Position numbers and translations under genes: made by a program
Assembly (NCBI RefSeq): GCF_004136315.1
Contig: NZ_CP029562.1
Location: 744,001-808,000 of the forward strand
Origin: Mesorhizobium sp. Pch-S
GTDB taxonomy: Bacteria; Pseudomonadota; Alphaproteobacteria; Rhizobiales; Rhizobiaceae
DNA length: 64,000 nucleotides
Direction: 5' to 3'
Notes under the pieces: generated by a model
What the model was told of the DNA's origin: nothing
The model's input: only the letters and a program-made list of their open reading frames with translations
Databases searched by the model: none
In this document: one piece after another, positions 24,485-33,468 of the stretch
Position numbering within the stretch: the stretch's first letter is position 1
Layout: each line of letters begins with the position of its first letter

Positions 24485-25777
24485 CTACCTGGTAGCGCGT
24501 TCCAGAATGGAGATTGCATCGGCCTGCGCCTTCGCCTGCGCCTCCTTTGCGGAAATCTGGCCGTACTGCAGCGCCTCCAGCGTCTGCTGCAGCGACTCCG
24601 AGAACTCCTGCCCGCCGGGAACGACCGGGAACGGTTTGGCATCGGAAAGAACACTGACATAGCCGGCGAGGAATTCGCTGCCGAGCTTGTCCTTGTGCGC
24701 CTCGATGTCGGAGCTGCGCGACGGCAGGATGCCCATCGACATCAGGATGTCGGACATGGCGGAGGCGCCGTTCTGGCCCGACTTCGCACCGTTCAGCCAG
24801 GCCAGGAAATCCCAGGCGGCCTTCTGCTCGGCCTCGCCGGCTTTCGCATTGACCACGGTCATCCAGGAATAGGAAATCGAGTGCGGTTTGTCGCCGCTTG
24901 GACCGACTGGAATCGGCGCGGTGGCAATGTTGGCGAACTTGTCGCCCATGCCGGTCTTCAGCGCGCTTTCCCACCAGTTGGCCATGATGATCATGCCGGT
25001 CTTGCCGGAAACGAAATTGTCGAGGAACGGGCCAGTGGTGTTGGCATCGGCGGTAGCCATGGATGGATCGCTGGAGCCGTCCTTGATCAGGCTCTCGTAG
25101 AATTCGAACGTTTCGCCGGCCTGCTTGGCGTCCAGCACCGGCTTGCCATCGGCGACAAGCTCGCCGCCATTGGAGACGAGCAGCGAGGCGAAGGGATGCA
25201 CCACACCCGCCGCCCAGGAGTTGATCATGCCGAAACCCTGCTGGCCGGCATCCTTCCTCGTCAGCTTCTTCGCTGCCTCGCGGAATTCGTCCCAGGTCTT
25301 CGGTGCCGCTGCCACGCCTGCCTGCTTGAACAGGTCCTTGTTGTAGTTCAGCGCGTAGACATCGATCTCGTTCGGTATGCCGTAGAGTGCGCCACCGACC
25401 GAGGCGGCGCTGACGACACCGGCCGGCCAGGCGCCCTTGACCTCGGCGGCCACGGCTTCCGGCGCCGGCGCGACAAGCTTGTCGCGCGCCAGTTCCGGCA
25501 ACCAGAGATCGTAGATGCCGCCGATGGTCGCGTCATCCGAACCACCGCTCTGTGAGCGCAGCGTGGTCAAAAGATCGCCGAACGGCACGGCACGCACGGT
25601 GACTGTCACATCGGGATGGGTCTTGGAATATTCCTTCGCCGCATTCTCCAGCAAGGCGACGGTCTCGGGCGACCAATGGGTCAGGTAGGAGATGTTTACG
25701 GTCTCGGCCCAGCCCGAGCCGGGCAGGACCATCAGCCCTGCCGCCAACGCCAGTTTCGAAGTCCAGGCCAAAGACAT
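24485..25777 (-). CDS. Sugar ABC transporter substrate-binding protein (family 1)
   Basis: A 430-residue periplasmic protein with a signal peptide (MSLAWTSKLALAAGLMV, cleavage near GWAE at residue 25). The mature domain has the SBP family 1 pattern: VNISYLTHWSPETV, DLWLPELARDKLV, GIPNEIDVYALNYNKDLF and the C-terminal MSMGILPSR block. It captures a sugar for the two permeases downstream. It is transcribed divergently from the ROK-GntR-SIS genes across a 369-bp gap. The short N-terminal region before the lipobox position argues for a soluble protein rather than a lipoprotein. Confidence 0.88.
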   Translation of the reverse strand: MSLAWTSKLALAAGLMVLPGSGWAETVNISYLTHWSPETVALLENAAKEYSKTHPDVTVTVRAVPFGDLLTTLRSQSGGSDDATIGGIYDLWLPELARDKLVAPAPEAVAAEVKGAWPAGVVSAASVGGALYGIPNEIDVYALNYNKDLFKQAGVAAAPKTWDEFREAAKKLTRKDAGQQGFGMINSWAAGVVHPFASLLVSNGGELVADGKPVLDAKQAGETFEFYESLIKDGSSDPSMATADANTTGPFLDNFVSGKTGMIIMANWWESALKTGMGDKFANIATAPIPVGPSGDKPHSISYSWMTVVNAKAGEAEQKAAWDFLAWLNGAKSGQNGASAMSDILMSMGILPSRSSDIEAHKDKLGSEFLAGYVSVLSDAKPFPVVPGGQEFSESLQQTLEALQYGQISAKEAQAKAQADAISILERATR

Positions 25778-26146
25778 TCACTCCCTCCCATTGTCCGTCA
25801 AGGCAGAATGACGTTATGACAACTTAAAGCGATCAGGCAAGTGATAACTTGCGCGGAATGACCTCTCGGCTGACCTTTGGCCTTTGCCGCAGATCAGAAG
25901 AACGCAATTTTCATAACAAAATCAGGGTACTTCGAACTGGCTTTCGGGATACCTCCTGACATCGCCCGAAAAATCCGACGTGAGTTGTCTTGCGGTCTTG
26001 CTTATGTCGTTATAATGAATTTTCAGAAAGAAATCCTGGCGAGACGGAAACGTCGGAATGCAAAAGCGCTCAAGAAACATGCTTTCAACACACCGTCACA
26101 CCCCAGGCGGCGTGCCGGCACCAACGGTCGTGAAATACTGCAAGCC
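25778..26146. promoter_or_regulatory. Divergent intergenic region between sugar ABC operon and ROK-GntR-SIS operon
   Basis: No gene is evident in these 369 bp. Frames that stay open into the ROK gene have no ribosome site. AT-richer tracts near 25814-25848 (GTTATGACAACTT and GTGATAACTTGC) and 26003-26020 (TTATGTCGTTATAATG) are the likely promoter and GntR-operator areas, but I could not define a convincing palindrome. Confidence 0.4.
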
Positions 26147-27022
26147 ATGACATGCGTACTGGCCATCGACCTCGGCGGCACCAATCTGCGCGCAGCCCTG
26201 CACAACGGTGACATTGCAGCGCTGCAGATGCTGACGCATGAGGCGGCACCTTCGAGCCTCGATGATTTCCGGAACCGTGTCGGCGCGCTGGCCGACGAGG
26301 CCGGCGACATCACGGCGATCGGCCTTGCCGTGCCGGGCCTCGTCGAAGGTTCGAGCTGCCGCTGGATACCCAACCTGCCCTATCTCGACGGGCAGAACCT
26401 GCAGGAGCTCTTCCCCGAGTTCACGGTCGCAGTCGGCAATGACGCGCAGATCGCCATGCTGGCGGAAGCTGTCGAGGGTGCAGCAAGATCACTGACCGAT
26501 GCACTGCTGCTTGCCATCGGCACGGGCATAGGCTCGGCGGTGCTCGCCGGCGACCGCATCGTCGCGGGAGCACAAGGCGGCGCCTGTTCCTTCGGCTGGG
26601 CCTGTGCCGACACCAACGATGCCGGTGAAGACCGCAGCGGCTGGCTGGAGCGCTCCGCTTCCGGCCGCGCACTCGACATCGTCGCTGCCAGACTAGGGCT
26701 TGCAAACGGCAGCGCGCTGATCAGCGCGGCCCGTTCGGGCGAAGGTGCAGCGATCGCGGCACTCGAAGTACCGATGCGAAGCCTGGGCACGGCGCTGGCC
26801 GGCGCCGTCGCGCTGCTCAACCCGCAAGCAATCCTGATTTCCGGCGGCATCGCGGATGCGCTCGATATGATGAAGCCGCCTTTGCTCGCGGCGCTGCGAC
26901 GCCAGCTGCCGCCGCACCTTCGTGACATCAACATCAGGCCAGGCGCCTTCGGGTCACGCGCCGGCCTTGTCGGCGCAGCGCTTGCGGGCGCTGCCGGAGC
27001 CGGATGGAGGCAGATACGATGA
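26147..27022 (+). CDS. ROK-family sugar kinase-like protein lacking the usual zinc motif
   Basis: A 291-residue protein starting MTCVLAIDLGGTNLRAAL, the ROK phosphate-1 motif. GLAVPGLV, the catalytic-Asp region VGNDAQIAMLAEA and the ATP-binding GTGIGSAVL follow. The C-terminal ISGGIADAL is also typical. However, the ROK signature GExGH plus CxCGxxGCxE zinc site is missing; the segment reads GGACSFGWACADTNDAG instead. It may be a kinase without structural zinc, or a sensor. The neighbouring sugar ABC transporter and SIS isomerase suggest action on an amino sugar. Its stop overlaps the GntR gene start in ATGA. Confidence 0.8.
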   Translation: MTCVLAIDLGGTNLRAALHNGDIAALQMLTHEAAPSSLDDFRNRVGALADEAGDITAIGLAVPGLVEGSSCRWIPNLPYLDGQNLQELFPEFTVAVGNDAQIAMLAEAVEGAARSLTDALLLAIGTGIGSAVLAGDRIVAGAQGGACSFGWACADTNDAGEDRSGWLERSASGRALDIVAARLGLANGSALISAARSGEGAAIAALEVPMRSLGTALAGAVALLNPQAILISGGIADALDMMKPPLLAALRRQLPPHLRDINIRPGAFGSRAGLVGAALAGAAGAGWRQIR

Positions 27023-27789
27023 CCGAAGCCAGCTTTCCACAACCCGACCGCCGCCGCCCCGAGCCCCTGTGGTTCCAGGTCGAGGAAGCGATCCGCGCCA
27101 TCATCAAGAGCGGCGAGTGGGCGACCGGAGACCAGATTCCGGCCGAGGATCGGTTGTGCGCGATGTTCGGGGTGAGCCGCATCACGCTGCGCCATGCCTT
27201 GCGCAACCTGGAAGAAACCGGGCTGCTGCGGCGCGAGCACGGACGTGGCACCTTCGTGCGCTCGACCACGCTGGTTGCCGGCACGCGCGAACTGACCAGC
27301 TTCACCCAGGAGATGGGCAATATCGGCGTCGTCGCCGGATCGCGGCTGCTGGATTGCAGCCTGACCACGGCGGACGCGGCCGCGGCCGCGGCGCTCGAGA
27401 TCGATGAAGGCGACCCGGTGGTGCGCATCAGGCGGCTCAGGCTGGGCAACAACGAGCCGATCGGCATCCAGACTGCGCAGCTCGCCGGTGCCCGCGTGCC
27501 GGGCTTCCTCGATTCCGGCCTGTTGCAGGGTTCGCTCTACGAAGCGCTGGAGCGCCGCTACGGCATCGTGGCGATGGAGGCGCGCGAAAGCTATCGCGTC
27601 GGCACGGTCCCCGTTGCCGATGCCGATCTGCTCGGACTGGCCGCCGGCACACCTGCCTTCATCGTCGAACGCGTGACCATCGACGAGCGTGGCCCCTTCG
27701 AATTCACCGTCTCGACCATGCGTGGCGACCGGTATGAGATCCGTTCGACGCTGCGCGCCGGTCGCGCGCCCACCAACAACCGAAGCTGA
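27019..27789 (+). CDS. GntR-family (HutC/UTRA) transcriptional regulator
   Basis: A 256-residue repressor-type protein. The N-terminal winged helix (about residues 15-80) shows IRAIIKSGEWATGDQIPAE and the recognition segment FGVSRITLRHALRNLEE; the rest is a UTRA ligand-binding domain ending FEFTVSTMRGDRYEI. The ATG at 27019 has GGAGG 8 bp upstream and overlaps the ROK stop. It probably controls this operon and the divergent sugar ABC operon, with a phosphosugar as ligand. Ligand identity is inferred from context. Confidence 0.9.
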   Translation: MTEASFPQPDRRRPEPLWFQVEEAIRAIIKSGEWATGDQIPAEDRLCAMFGVSRITLRHALRNLEETGLLRREHGRGTFVRSTTLVAGTRELTSFTQEMGNIGVVAGSRLLDCSLTTADAAAAAALEIDEGDPVVRIRRLRLGNNEPIGIQTAQLAGARVPGFLDSGLLQGSLYEALERRYGIVAMEARESYRVGTVPVADADLLGLAAGTPAFIVERVTIDERGPFEFTVSTMRGDRYEIRSTLRAGRAPTNNRS

Positions 27790-27809
27790 CACCTAGCAGG
27801 AGTATCCAC

Positions 27810-28601
27810 GTGTCCGATTTCTACATTCCCCGCCTCACCGCGCTCATCGAGAAGGCATCGAAGGAAAATGCCGAAGCCTTCGAGCAGGCGGCGGGCCGCT
27901 TTGCCGACTCTCTGCAGAATGGCGGGCTCGTCCATCTCTACGGTTCCGGCCACTCCGTGCTGCCCTGCCAGGAAGTGTTCCCGCGCTATGGTTCCTATGT
28001 CGGGTTCAACCCGCTGACCGACCCGCGCGTGATGTGGAACAACGTGCTCGGCGCCGGCGGCGTGCGCGAACTGCTCTGGCTGGAGCGCACGGAAAACTAC
28101 GCCGAGAAATTCCTCGACCACCAGCCGCTCAACAAGGGCGACTCCATCATCATCTTCGGCCACAGCGGCCGCAACGCCTCGGGCATCGACACCGCGATCT
28201 ACGCCAAGAAGCGCGGTATCTTCGTGGTGGCGATCACCTCGAAGAACAATCTCGACAAGCCGGCCACGCATTCGTCCGGCATGCGGCTGGCCGATGCGGC
28301 AGACCTCGTGATCGACACCTGCTCGCCGATCGAGGACGCAATTGTTCCCGTGGAAGGCTGGAGCCGCCCGGTTTCGGGCTCGTCGACGGTCCTGGCCATG
28401 ATCATGGCGCATGAGCTGATCGCCCGCACCGCCGATCAGCTGTCGAAGCGCGGCGTCGAGCTACCGGTCTTCGCCTCGCCGACGATCGCCGGCGTCACCC
28501 TGCACGACACCGACGTGATCTATGGCGTCTACCGCGAGCGCATGCTGGAAGCGCAGAAGAAACATCTTCCGACCTTCCAGGCCACGATGCGCGGCGAGTG
28601 A
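27810..28601 (+). CDS. SIS-domain phosphosugar-binding protein (UPF0309 type)
   Basis: A 263-residue protein of the SIS (sugar isomerase) fold. Visible blocks are VHLYGSGHSVLPCQEVFPR near residue 42, GDSIIIFGHSGRNASGIDTA near 112, and FVVAITSKNN, the phosphate-binding strand-loop-helix elements. The start is a GTG at 27810 with GGAG upstream. As the third gene of the ROK-GntR-SIS operon it is a plausible amino-sugar-phosphate isomerase or deaminase-type enzyme, or an N-acetylmuramate-6-phosphate etherase-like protein; I cannot decide between these. A strong terminator follows. Confidence 0.87.
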   Translation: MSDFYIPRLTALIEKASKENAEAFEQAAGRFADSLQNGGLVHLYGSGHSVLPCQEVFPRYGSYVGFNPLTDPRVMWNNVLGAGGVRELLWLERTENYAEKFLDHQPLNKGDSIIIFGHSGRNASGIDTAIYAKKRGIFVVAITSKNNLDKPATHSSGMRLADAADLVIDTCSPIEDAIVPVEGWSRPVSGSSTVLAMIMAHELIARTADQLSKRGVELPVFASPTIAGVTLHDTDVIYGVYRERMLEAQKKHLPTFQATMRGE

Positions 28602-28610
28602 TCGAACAGG

Positions 28611-28636
28611 AAAGGCCGGTCTCGCCGGCCTTTTCC
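28611..28636 (+). terminator. Rho-independent terminator after the ROK-GntR-SIS operon
   Basis: A perfect 9-bp stem AAAGGCCGG/CCGGCCTTT with a 5-nt loop runs into TTTTCC, 10 bp past the SIS gene stop. Confidence 0.85.
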
Positions 28637-28644
28637 TCTCCAGG

Positions 28645-28738
28645 CTGGAGCGTTTCCGTTTTTCGCGGAAACGCACCACTTTTTGTTTTCACACAATTCC
28701 GGACGGAAAACCGCTACGCACTTTTCCTGGAATTGCTC
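28645..28738 (-). repeat. Mosaic intergenic repeat, copy R6 (modules B+D) overlapping an M20 gene end
   Basis: Module B (GAGCGTTTCCGT...GCGGAAACGC, 28648-28674) leads through TTTTTGTTTTCAC into module D (CAATTCCGG...AAAACCGC...TTCCTGGAATTGC, 28694-28736). Module D overlaps the last codons and the stop of the M20 hydrolase gene. Confidence 0.75.
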
Positions 28739-29898
28739 AGTTGCCGTTCCGGCAGACGGCGCCGGGTGATGGCAACATGGAAGCCGGCTCCGTACAGCAG
28801 GCCCGCATCGTTGAAATCGAAGGTCGGATTGTGCAACGGCGCCGAAGTCTCGCCATTGCCGACGAAGACGAAACAGCCCGGGACATGGTCGAGGAACCGG
28901 GCGAAGTCCTCCGAACCGGTCATCGGCTCCCTGGCGGTTGCGATCGCCCCCGGCTCGAAGACCGTTGCCGCAGCCGCGAAGGCTTCCTCGACCAGCGCTG
29001 CGTCATTCACCAACGGCACGAACTCGCGCGTGTAGATGACCTCGGCGCCGACATTGTGGGCGAGGGCGGTGCCTTCGGCGATGATGCGCATCTGCCGCTC
29101 GATCTCGGCGCTGACTTCCGGGCGAAAACTGCGGGCATCGCCGAGGATCCGGGCAAGGCCGGGCAGCGCGTTGCGTGTGCCGTCGGTGATCAGTTCGGTC
29201 ACCGAGACGACGCCGATGTCGGTCGGGCTGAGGCGCCGCGACACGATGGTCTGCAGGTTGGTGACCAGCGCGCAGGCGGCAACCAGCACCTCATTGCCCC
29301 AATGCGGGCGGGCGGCATGACCGCCGACGCCCTTCAGCACGATCTCGAAATTGTCCTCGGCCGACATGAACGAACCGGCACGCGTTTCGAAGTGACCGAT
29401 CGGCAGACCCGGCATGTTGTGCAGGCCGTAGATCTCCTCGAACGGGAACCGTGCCATCAGCCCGTCGTCGAGCATCGCCAGCGCGCCCTTGCCCCACTCT
29501 TCCGCCGGCTGGAAGATGAAACGAACGGTGCCGTCGAAACCGCCCTCCTCTACCAGTCGCCGGGCCGCGCCAAGCAGCATCGCGGTATGACCATCATGAC
29601 CGCAGGCATGCATGACGCCCGGGTTCTGCGACCGATAGTCGGCCATTCCCTGCTCGGAGATGCGCAGGGCGTCCATGTCGGCGCGCAGTGCGATCGCTCG
29701 ATTGCTTGAGCCGCGTCGCAGCGTACCGACGACACCGGTGCCACCAACGCCTTCGGTGACATCGTCGATACCGAATTCACGCAGCTTCGCGGCAACGAAG
29801 GCAGCGGTGCGTTTTTCCTCGAAACCGAACTCCGGATGCGCGTGCAGGTCGCGCCGCCATGCCGTCATTTCGCGTTCCAGCAAAGCCGTTTCGGTCAT
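28714..29898 (-). CDS. M20-family amidohydrolase (hippurate hydrolase/aminoacylase type)
   Basis: A 394-residue metal-dependent hydrolase of the M20D group that removes acyl groups from N-acyl amino acids. The metal-binding block MHACGHDGHTAML lies near residue 95, with FIFQPAEEWGKGA near 130 (catalytic Glu) and GLHNMPGLPIG following; a dimerisation domain occupies about residues 180-290. Its ATG overlaps the stop of the ammonia-lyase gene in ATGA, so the two are co-translated. The last seven or so residues (SNSRKSA) and the TAG are encoded inside a mosaic repeat, so the native C-terminus was probably different. Confidence 0.87.
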   Translation of the reverse strand: MTETALLEREMTAWRRDLHAHPEFGFEEKRTAAFVAAKLREFGIDDVTEGVGGTGVVGTLRRGSSNRAIALRADMDALRISEQGMADYRSQNPGVMHACGHDGHTAMLLGAARRLVEEGGFDGTVRFIFQPAEEWGKGALAMLDDGLMARFPFEEIYGLHNMPGLPIGHFETRAGSFMSAEDNFEIVLKGVGGHAARPHWGNEVLVAACALVTNLQTIVSRRLSPTDIGVVSVTELITDGTRNALPGLARILGDARSFRPEVSAEIERQMRIIAEGTALAHNVGAEVIYTREFVPLVNDAALVEEAFAAAATVFEPGAIATAREPMTGSEDFARFLDHVPGCFVFVGNGETSAPLHNPTFDFNDAGLLYGAGFHVAITRRRLPERQLSNSRKSA

Positions 29899-31100
29899 GC
29901 GGGCATTTCCTCATAGGTCGCAATGACGGACGGACTTACGCCGACCAGCAATTCGTAGAGCCCGGGATCGGTCGCGCCTTCGGTGTTGACCAGAAGGATC
30001 CGAGACGCGGCGTCGAGGCGCAGCGCCGCCTTTAGCGCCGGCTCGGCCAGCGCACGGGCCAGCCCGGCAAGGCCGACACAGCCGCTTTCCCCGGAGACGA
30101 TCGCTGGGTCGCGACCTCCTGGCCGGGCCAGCCGTTTCATGGCCGCAATGGCATCTTCCTCCTCAACCGTCATGAAGGCGTCGGCAACACGCGACAGCAC
30201 GCGCCAGGCGACCAGCGAGGGCTCATAACATTCCAGCATCGCCATCACGGTCGGCTCGCCGTGCTCGATCCTGGTCACGCGACCGGTACGGGCGGTTTCC
30301 AGGATGCAGGCCGCGCGGGCCGGTTCGACCACGACGAACGTCGGGCGTTCGCTTGCAAGCGTCTCCGCGAAATACCCTGCCAGCGCCGCGGCGATACCAC
30401 CGACGCCGGCCTGTACGAAGACGTGGGTCGGTGGCTGGTCGAGCTGGTTCAAAGCCTCATGGGCTATGGCCGTATAACCCTGCATGACCAGACCGGGAAT
30501 GCGTTCGTAGCCGGGCCATGAGGTATCCGACACGATCGACCAGCCTTCGCGCTCCGCCGCACGCGCAGCCTCGGACACGGTCTCGTCATAGGTGCCGTCG
30601 ACACGGACCATCTCGGCGCCGAAACGGGCGATCGCAGCGACCCTCTCATCGCTGACGCCGGCATGCACGAAGATGACGGACCGCGCACCGACAAGCTGCG
30701 CGCCTTGCGCGACCGAGCGGCCATGGTTGCCGTCGGTGGCACAGGCGAAGGTCATTTTGGCGGCAACGGCGCGTACGCGCGGGCGATCCAGATCGGTAAA
30801 ACCGACGTCACATTCGAAATGGCGGGCGGCTTCTTCCAGCACAAGCCGGATCACCGCATAGGCGCCGCCGAGCGCCTTGAAGCTGCCGAGACCGAGACGC
30901 TGTCCCTCGTCCTTCACATGGATGGTTCCGACACCCAACGCGTCCGCCAGCGCGGGCAGGGCCACGAGCGGCGTGGCAACGGCGTTCTCCCTGAACTCCA
31001 GGAAGCGTTCCACCTCATGCGCGCCGGCAGCACCGAGAACTTCGGCATCGGCCGGAAGCAGGGGTGCATCGTGGTCCGGATGGGTGTTGATCAGGAACAT
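29895..31100 (-). CDS. dpaL: Diaminopropionate ammonia-lyase (PLP-dependent)
   Basis: A 401-residue fold-type II PLP enzyme that converts 2,3-diaminopropionate to pyruvate and ammonia. The PLP lysine is in RLGLGSFKALGGAYA near residue 75. The FACATDGNHGRSVAQGAQL block is the family pattern for DpaL, and the glycine-rich phosphate loop is QAGVGGIAAALAG. The C-terminal SGESGCVGLAGL fits too. I place the start at the ATG at 31100, which has AGAGGTG 5 bp upstream; another ATG at 31139 is possible and the frame extends further without support. It is co-translated with the M20 hydrolase and divergent from an Lrp regulator. Confidence 0.87.
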   Translation of the reverse strand: MFLINTHPDHDAPLLPADAEVLGAAGAHEVERFLEFRENAVATPLVALPALADALGVGTIHVKDEGQRLGLGSFKALGGAYAVIRLVLEEAARHFECDVGFTDLDRPRVRAVAAKMTFACATDGNHGRSVAQGAQLVGARSVIFVHAGVSDERVAAIARFGAEMVRVDGTYDETVSEAARAAEREGWSIVSDTSWPGYERIPGLVMQGYTAIAHEALNQLDQPPTHVFVQAGVGGIAAALAGYFAETLASERPTFVVVEPARAACILETARTGRVTRIEHGEPTVMAMLECYEPSLVAWRVLSRVADAFMTVEEEDAIAAMKRLARPGGRDPAIVSGESGCVGLAGLARALAEPALKAALRLDAASRILLVNTEGATDPGLYELLVGVSPSVIATYEEMPA

Positions 31101-31200
31101 CTGCACCTCTTTCACGTCATCGGCGAAGATGTATTGCATCGCAGGCGCAAATTGCGCTGTATTCCGCCGCGATCCGCGCAAGTTTGTTTCATGAGGCAGC

Positions 31201-31695
31201 ATGGTGGCGAAACCGGCAATCGAACTCGACAGTTTCGACCTGGCGATCCTCGCCATCCTGCAGAAGGACAACGCGACGCCGCAACGGCTGGTGGGCGAAG
31301 CGGTCAACCTCTCCGCCCCCGCCGTGCAACGGCGCATCCGGCGTCTTGAAGAGGCCGGCGTCATCGCGGCCAACGTCGCCATTGTCGACCCCGCCAAGGT
31401 CGGACAGGCCATCACCATCTTCGTGGAGGTGGAGGTGGTCAGCGAGACCGCCGAACTGCTCGACGCCGCCAAGCGCGAGTTTTCCGCCGCGCCGGAAGTG
31501 CAGCAATGCTACTATGTGACCGGCGAAGCTGATTTCATCCTCATCATCGTCGTGGGCACGATGGCCGACTACGAGGCCCTGACGCGCCGGCTGTTCTTCT
31601 CCAACAACAACGTCAAGAAATTCCGCACCTTCGTCGCGATGGACCGCGTCAAGGTCGGGCTCACCGTGCCGTTGACGGACGCAGGCAAGGCATGA
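31201..31695 (+). CDS. Lrp/AsnC-family transcriptional regulator
   Basis: A 164-residue regulator with an N-terminal helix-turn-helix (LAILQKDNATPQRLVGEAV, then NLSAPAVQRRIRRLEEAG) and a C-terminal RAM ligand-binding domain (QQCYYVTGEADFILIIVV). It is divergent from dpaL, about 100 bp between starts, so it probably controls the dpaL-M20 operon in response to an amino acid such as diaminopropionate or an N-acyl product. That effector is inferred. Confidence 0.9.
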   Translation: MVAKPAIELDSFDLAILAILQKDNATPQRLVGEAVNLSAPAVQRRIRRLEEAGVIAANVAIVDPAKVGQAITIFVEVEVVSETAELLDAAKREFSAAPEVQQCYYVTGEADFILIIVVGTMADYEALTRRLFFSNNNVKKFRTFVAMDRVKVGLTVPLTDAGKA

Positions 31696-31765
31696 CGCTA
31701 GCTATCTGCCGATGCGGCTCGAAATTGCCTGGGTAAAAGATACGCAAATTGAAGTCGCAAATTCT

Positions 31766-31780
31766 TGATAATCATACTCA
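31766..31780. promoter_or_regulatory. Candidate RirA iron-responsive operator upstream of exbB
   Basis: TGA-N9-TCA (TGATAATCATACTCA) fits the rhizobial IRO box consensus bound by the iron-responsive repressor RirA. It lies 98 bp upstream of the exbB start. Only six positions are fixed in the consensus, so chance occurrence is possible; the gene context supports it. Confidence 0.45.
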
Positions 31781-31877
31781 ACAATGGTAGGTCGCTCTCG
31801 CTCGTATGAGCCGAGACCTGAGTGGATCATCATCAAACCGCCGGATCGTCTCGGCTCCGTAAAGTGGAGACGAGACC

Positions 31878-33002
31878 TTGCAAGACGATATGCGCCCCGA
31901 CGTCGCGAACCGGACAAGTCGGAAGAACCCATTCGGCCAAGCCGCCCGCATTGTTGCTGTTGCCAGCCTGATTGCAGTGAACGTCGCTCCGGCGCTGGCA
32001 CAACAGACGACCCCGGTTGAAAGCAGTGCGCCAGTTGTGGCGCCCACCGGAGAGAACACGGCGCCATCTGCGCCAGACACGAATTCAGCGCAAGGTGGAG
32101 CGACGGCTCCCGCGGCCCAGCCCGCACCGGCTCCGGCAACTCAGCCGGCACCTGCGATGTCGGCCCAGCCTGTGCCTACTGAAATCGCCCCAGCGCCTGG
32201 CGCACCGAACGCTGCAGAAGCACCCTCGATCGCCAAGGCAACCCTGCCGCACAATCTGTCCCCCTGGGGCATGTTCATGAGCGCGGACTGGGTGGTGAAG
32301 GGAGTTATGATCGGCCTCGCCTTCGCGTCGCTGGTGACCTGGACGGTGTGGCTTGCCAAGTCGCTGGAAATCGCAGGCTCCAAGGCGCGCCTGGCCAAGG
32401 CCTTGCGCGGCATCACCGGCGCACGCCGGCTCGACGACGCGACGCAGGCGCTCGGCAAGGGTGCAGGCATTGGCGGCGTGCTGGTGCGGGCCGCTGCCGA
32501 AGAACTGGAAATGTCGCGCCAGGACGATGGCGGCTACGATGCCGCCGGCGTGAAGGAACGTGTGGAATCGCGCCTGATGCGCATCCAGGCTCAGGCCGGT
32601 CGGCGGCTGAGCCGCGGCACCGGTGTGCTTGCCACGATCGGCTCGACCGCCCCCTTCGTCGGCCTGTTCGGCACGGTGTGGGGCATCATGAACTCCTTCA
32701 TCGGCATCTCCGAGGCGCAGACCACCAACCTTGCCGTCGTCGCGCCCGGCATCGCCGAAGCGCTGCTCGCCACCGCCGTCGGCCTGATCGCCGCCATCCC
32801 GGCGGTGGTGATCTACAACGTCTTCGCCCGCTCCATCACTGGTTATCGCCAGGGGCTTGCCGATGCTGCTGCCGGTGTGCAGCGCCTTGTCAGCCGTGAC
32901 CTCGATCGTGTTTCTTCGGTCCATGCCACGGCGCGTTCGCATGTCTCAACACCTGCCGCCAGGCCCACAAATGGCCATCAGGCACCCGCGGTAGCCGTCT
33001 AG
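31878..33002 (+). CDS. exbB: TonB-system proton channel subunit ExbB, with long periplasmic N-terminal extension
   Basis: About 374 residues. The first hydrophobic segment (residues 23-40, ending NVAPALAQ) looks like a signal or anchor. A Pro/Ala/Gln-rich linker follows to about residue 120, then the MotA/TolQ/ExbB channel domain with three helices; the family block [21 protein letters not shown] is recognisable. ExbB and ExbD use the proton gradient to energise TonB for iron-siderophore or vitamin uptake. I use the TTG at 31878, with GGAG 8 bp upstream; the ATG at 31890 is the alternative. The extended N-terminus is common in rhizobia. First gene of exbB-exbD-tonB. Confidence 0.9.
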   Translation: MQDDMRPDVANRTSRKNPFGQAARIVAVASLIAVNVAPALAQQTTPVESSAPVVAPTGENTAPSAPDTNSAQGGATAPAAQPAPAPATQPAPAMSAQPVPTEIAPAPGAPNAAEAPSIAKATLPHNLSPWGMFMSADWVVKGVMIGLAFASLVTWTVWLAKSLEIAGSKARLAKALRGITGARRLDDATQALGKGAGIGGVLVRAAAEELEMSRQDDGGYDAAGVKERVESRLMRIQAQAGRRLSRGTGVLATIGSTAPFVGLFGTVWGIMNSFIGISEAQTTNLAVVAPGIAEALLATAVGLIAAIPAVVIYNVFARSITGYRQGLADAAAGVQRLVSRDLDRVSSVHATARSHVSTPAARPTNGHQAPAVAV

Positions 33003-33012
33003 GAGAAGCGCG

Positions 33013-33468
33013 ATGGCTGGCGGCATCAAGCAATCGTTCGATGACGACGATATGCAGGAGAACCATGAGATCAACGTGACGCCGTTCATCGACGTCATGC
33101 TGGTCCTGCTCATCATCTTCATGGTCGCCGCACCGCTGGCGACAGTCGACATCAATGTCGACCTGCCAGCTTCCACAGCGAGGCCCGCACCCAAGCCTGA
33201 AGAGCCGCTCTACGTCACGCTGAAGGACGACCTCAGCCTGGCAATCGGCCAGCAGACTGTGGACCGGTCCGCCTTCCAGCAGCAACTGGACACGATCGCC
33301 AAGGGTGACAAGCAGAAGCGCATCTTCCTGCGCGCCGACCGTGGCGTCGCCTATGGCGAGCTGATGGAGGTGATGAACCTGATGCGCGGCGTGGGCTACC
33401 TCAAGGTCGCGCTGGTCGGGCTGGAAACGGTTCCAACGACAACGCCTGCGGCGGGAGCGGCGCAGTGA
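33013..33468 (+). CDS. exbD: TonB-system subunit ExbD
   Basis: A 151-residue protein with a short cytoplasmic N-terminus, one membrane helix at about residues 24-42 carrying the conserved Asp (NVTPFIDVMLVLLIIFMV), and a periplasmic ExbD/TolR domain ending in FLRADRGVAYGELMEVM and VGLVG-like sequence. It partners with ExbB in the proton channel. It begins 10 bp after exbB, with GGAG upstream, and overlaps tonB by 4 bp. Confidence 0.93.
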   Translation: MAGGIKQSFDDDDMQENHEINVTPFIDVMLVLLIIFMVAAPLATVDINVDLPASTARPAPKPEEPLYVTLKDDLSLAIGQQTVDRSAFQQQLDTIAKGDKQKRIFLRADRGVAYGELMEVMNLMRGVGYLKVALVGLETVPTTTPAAGAAQ

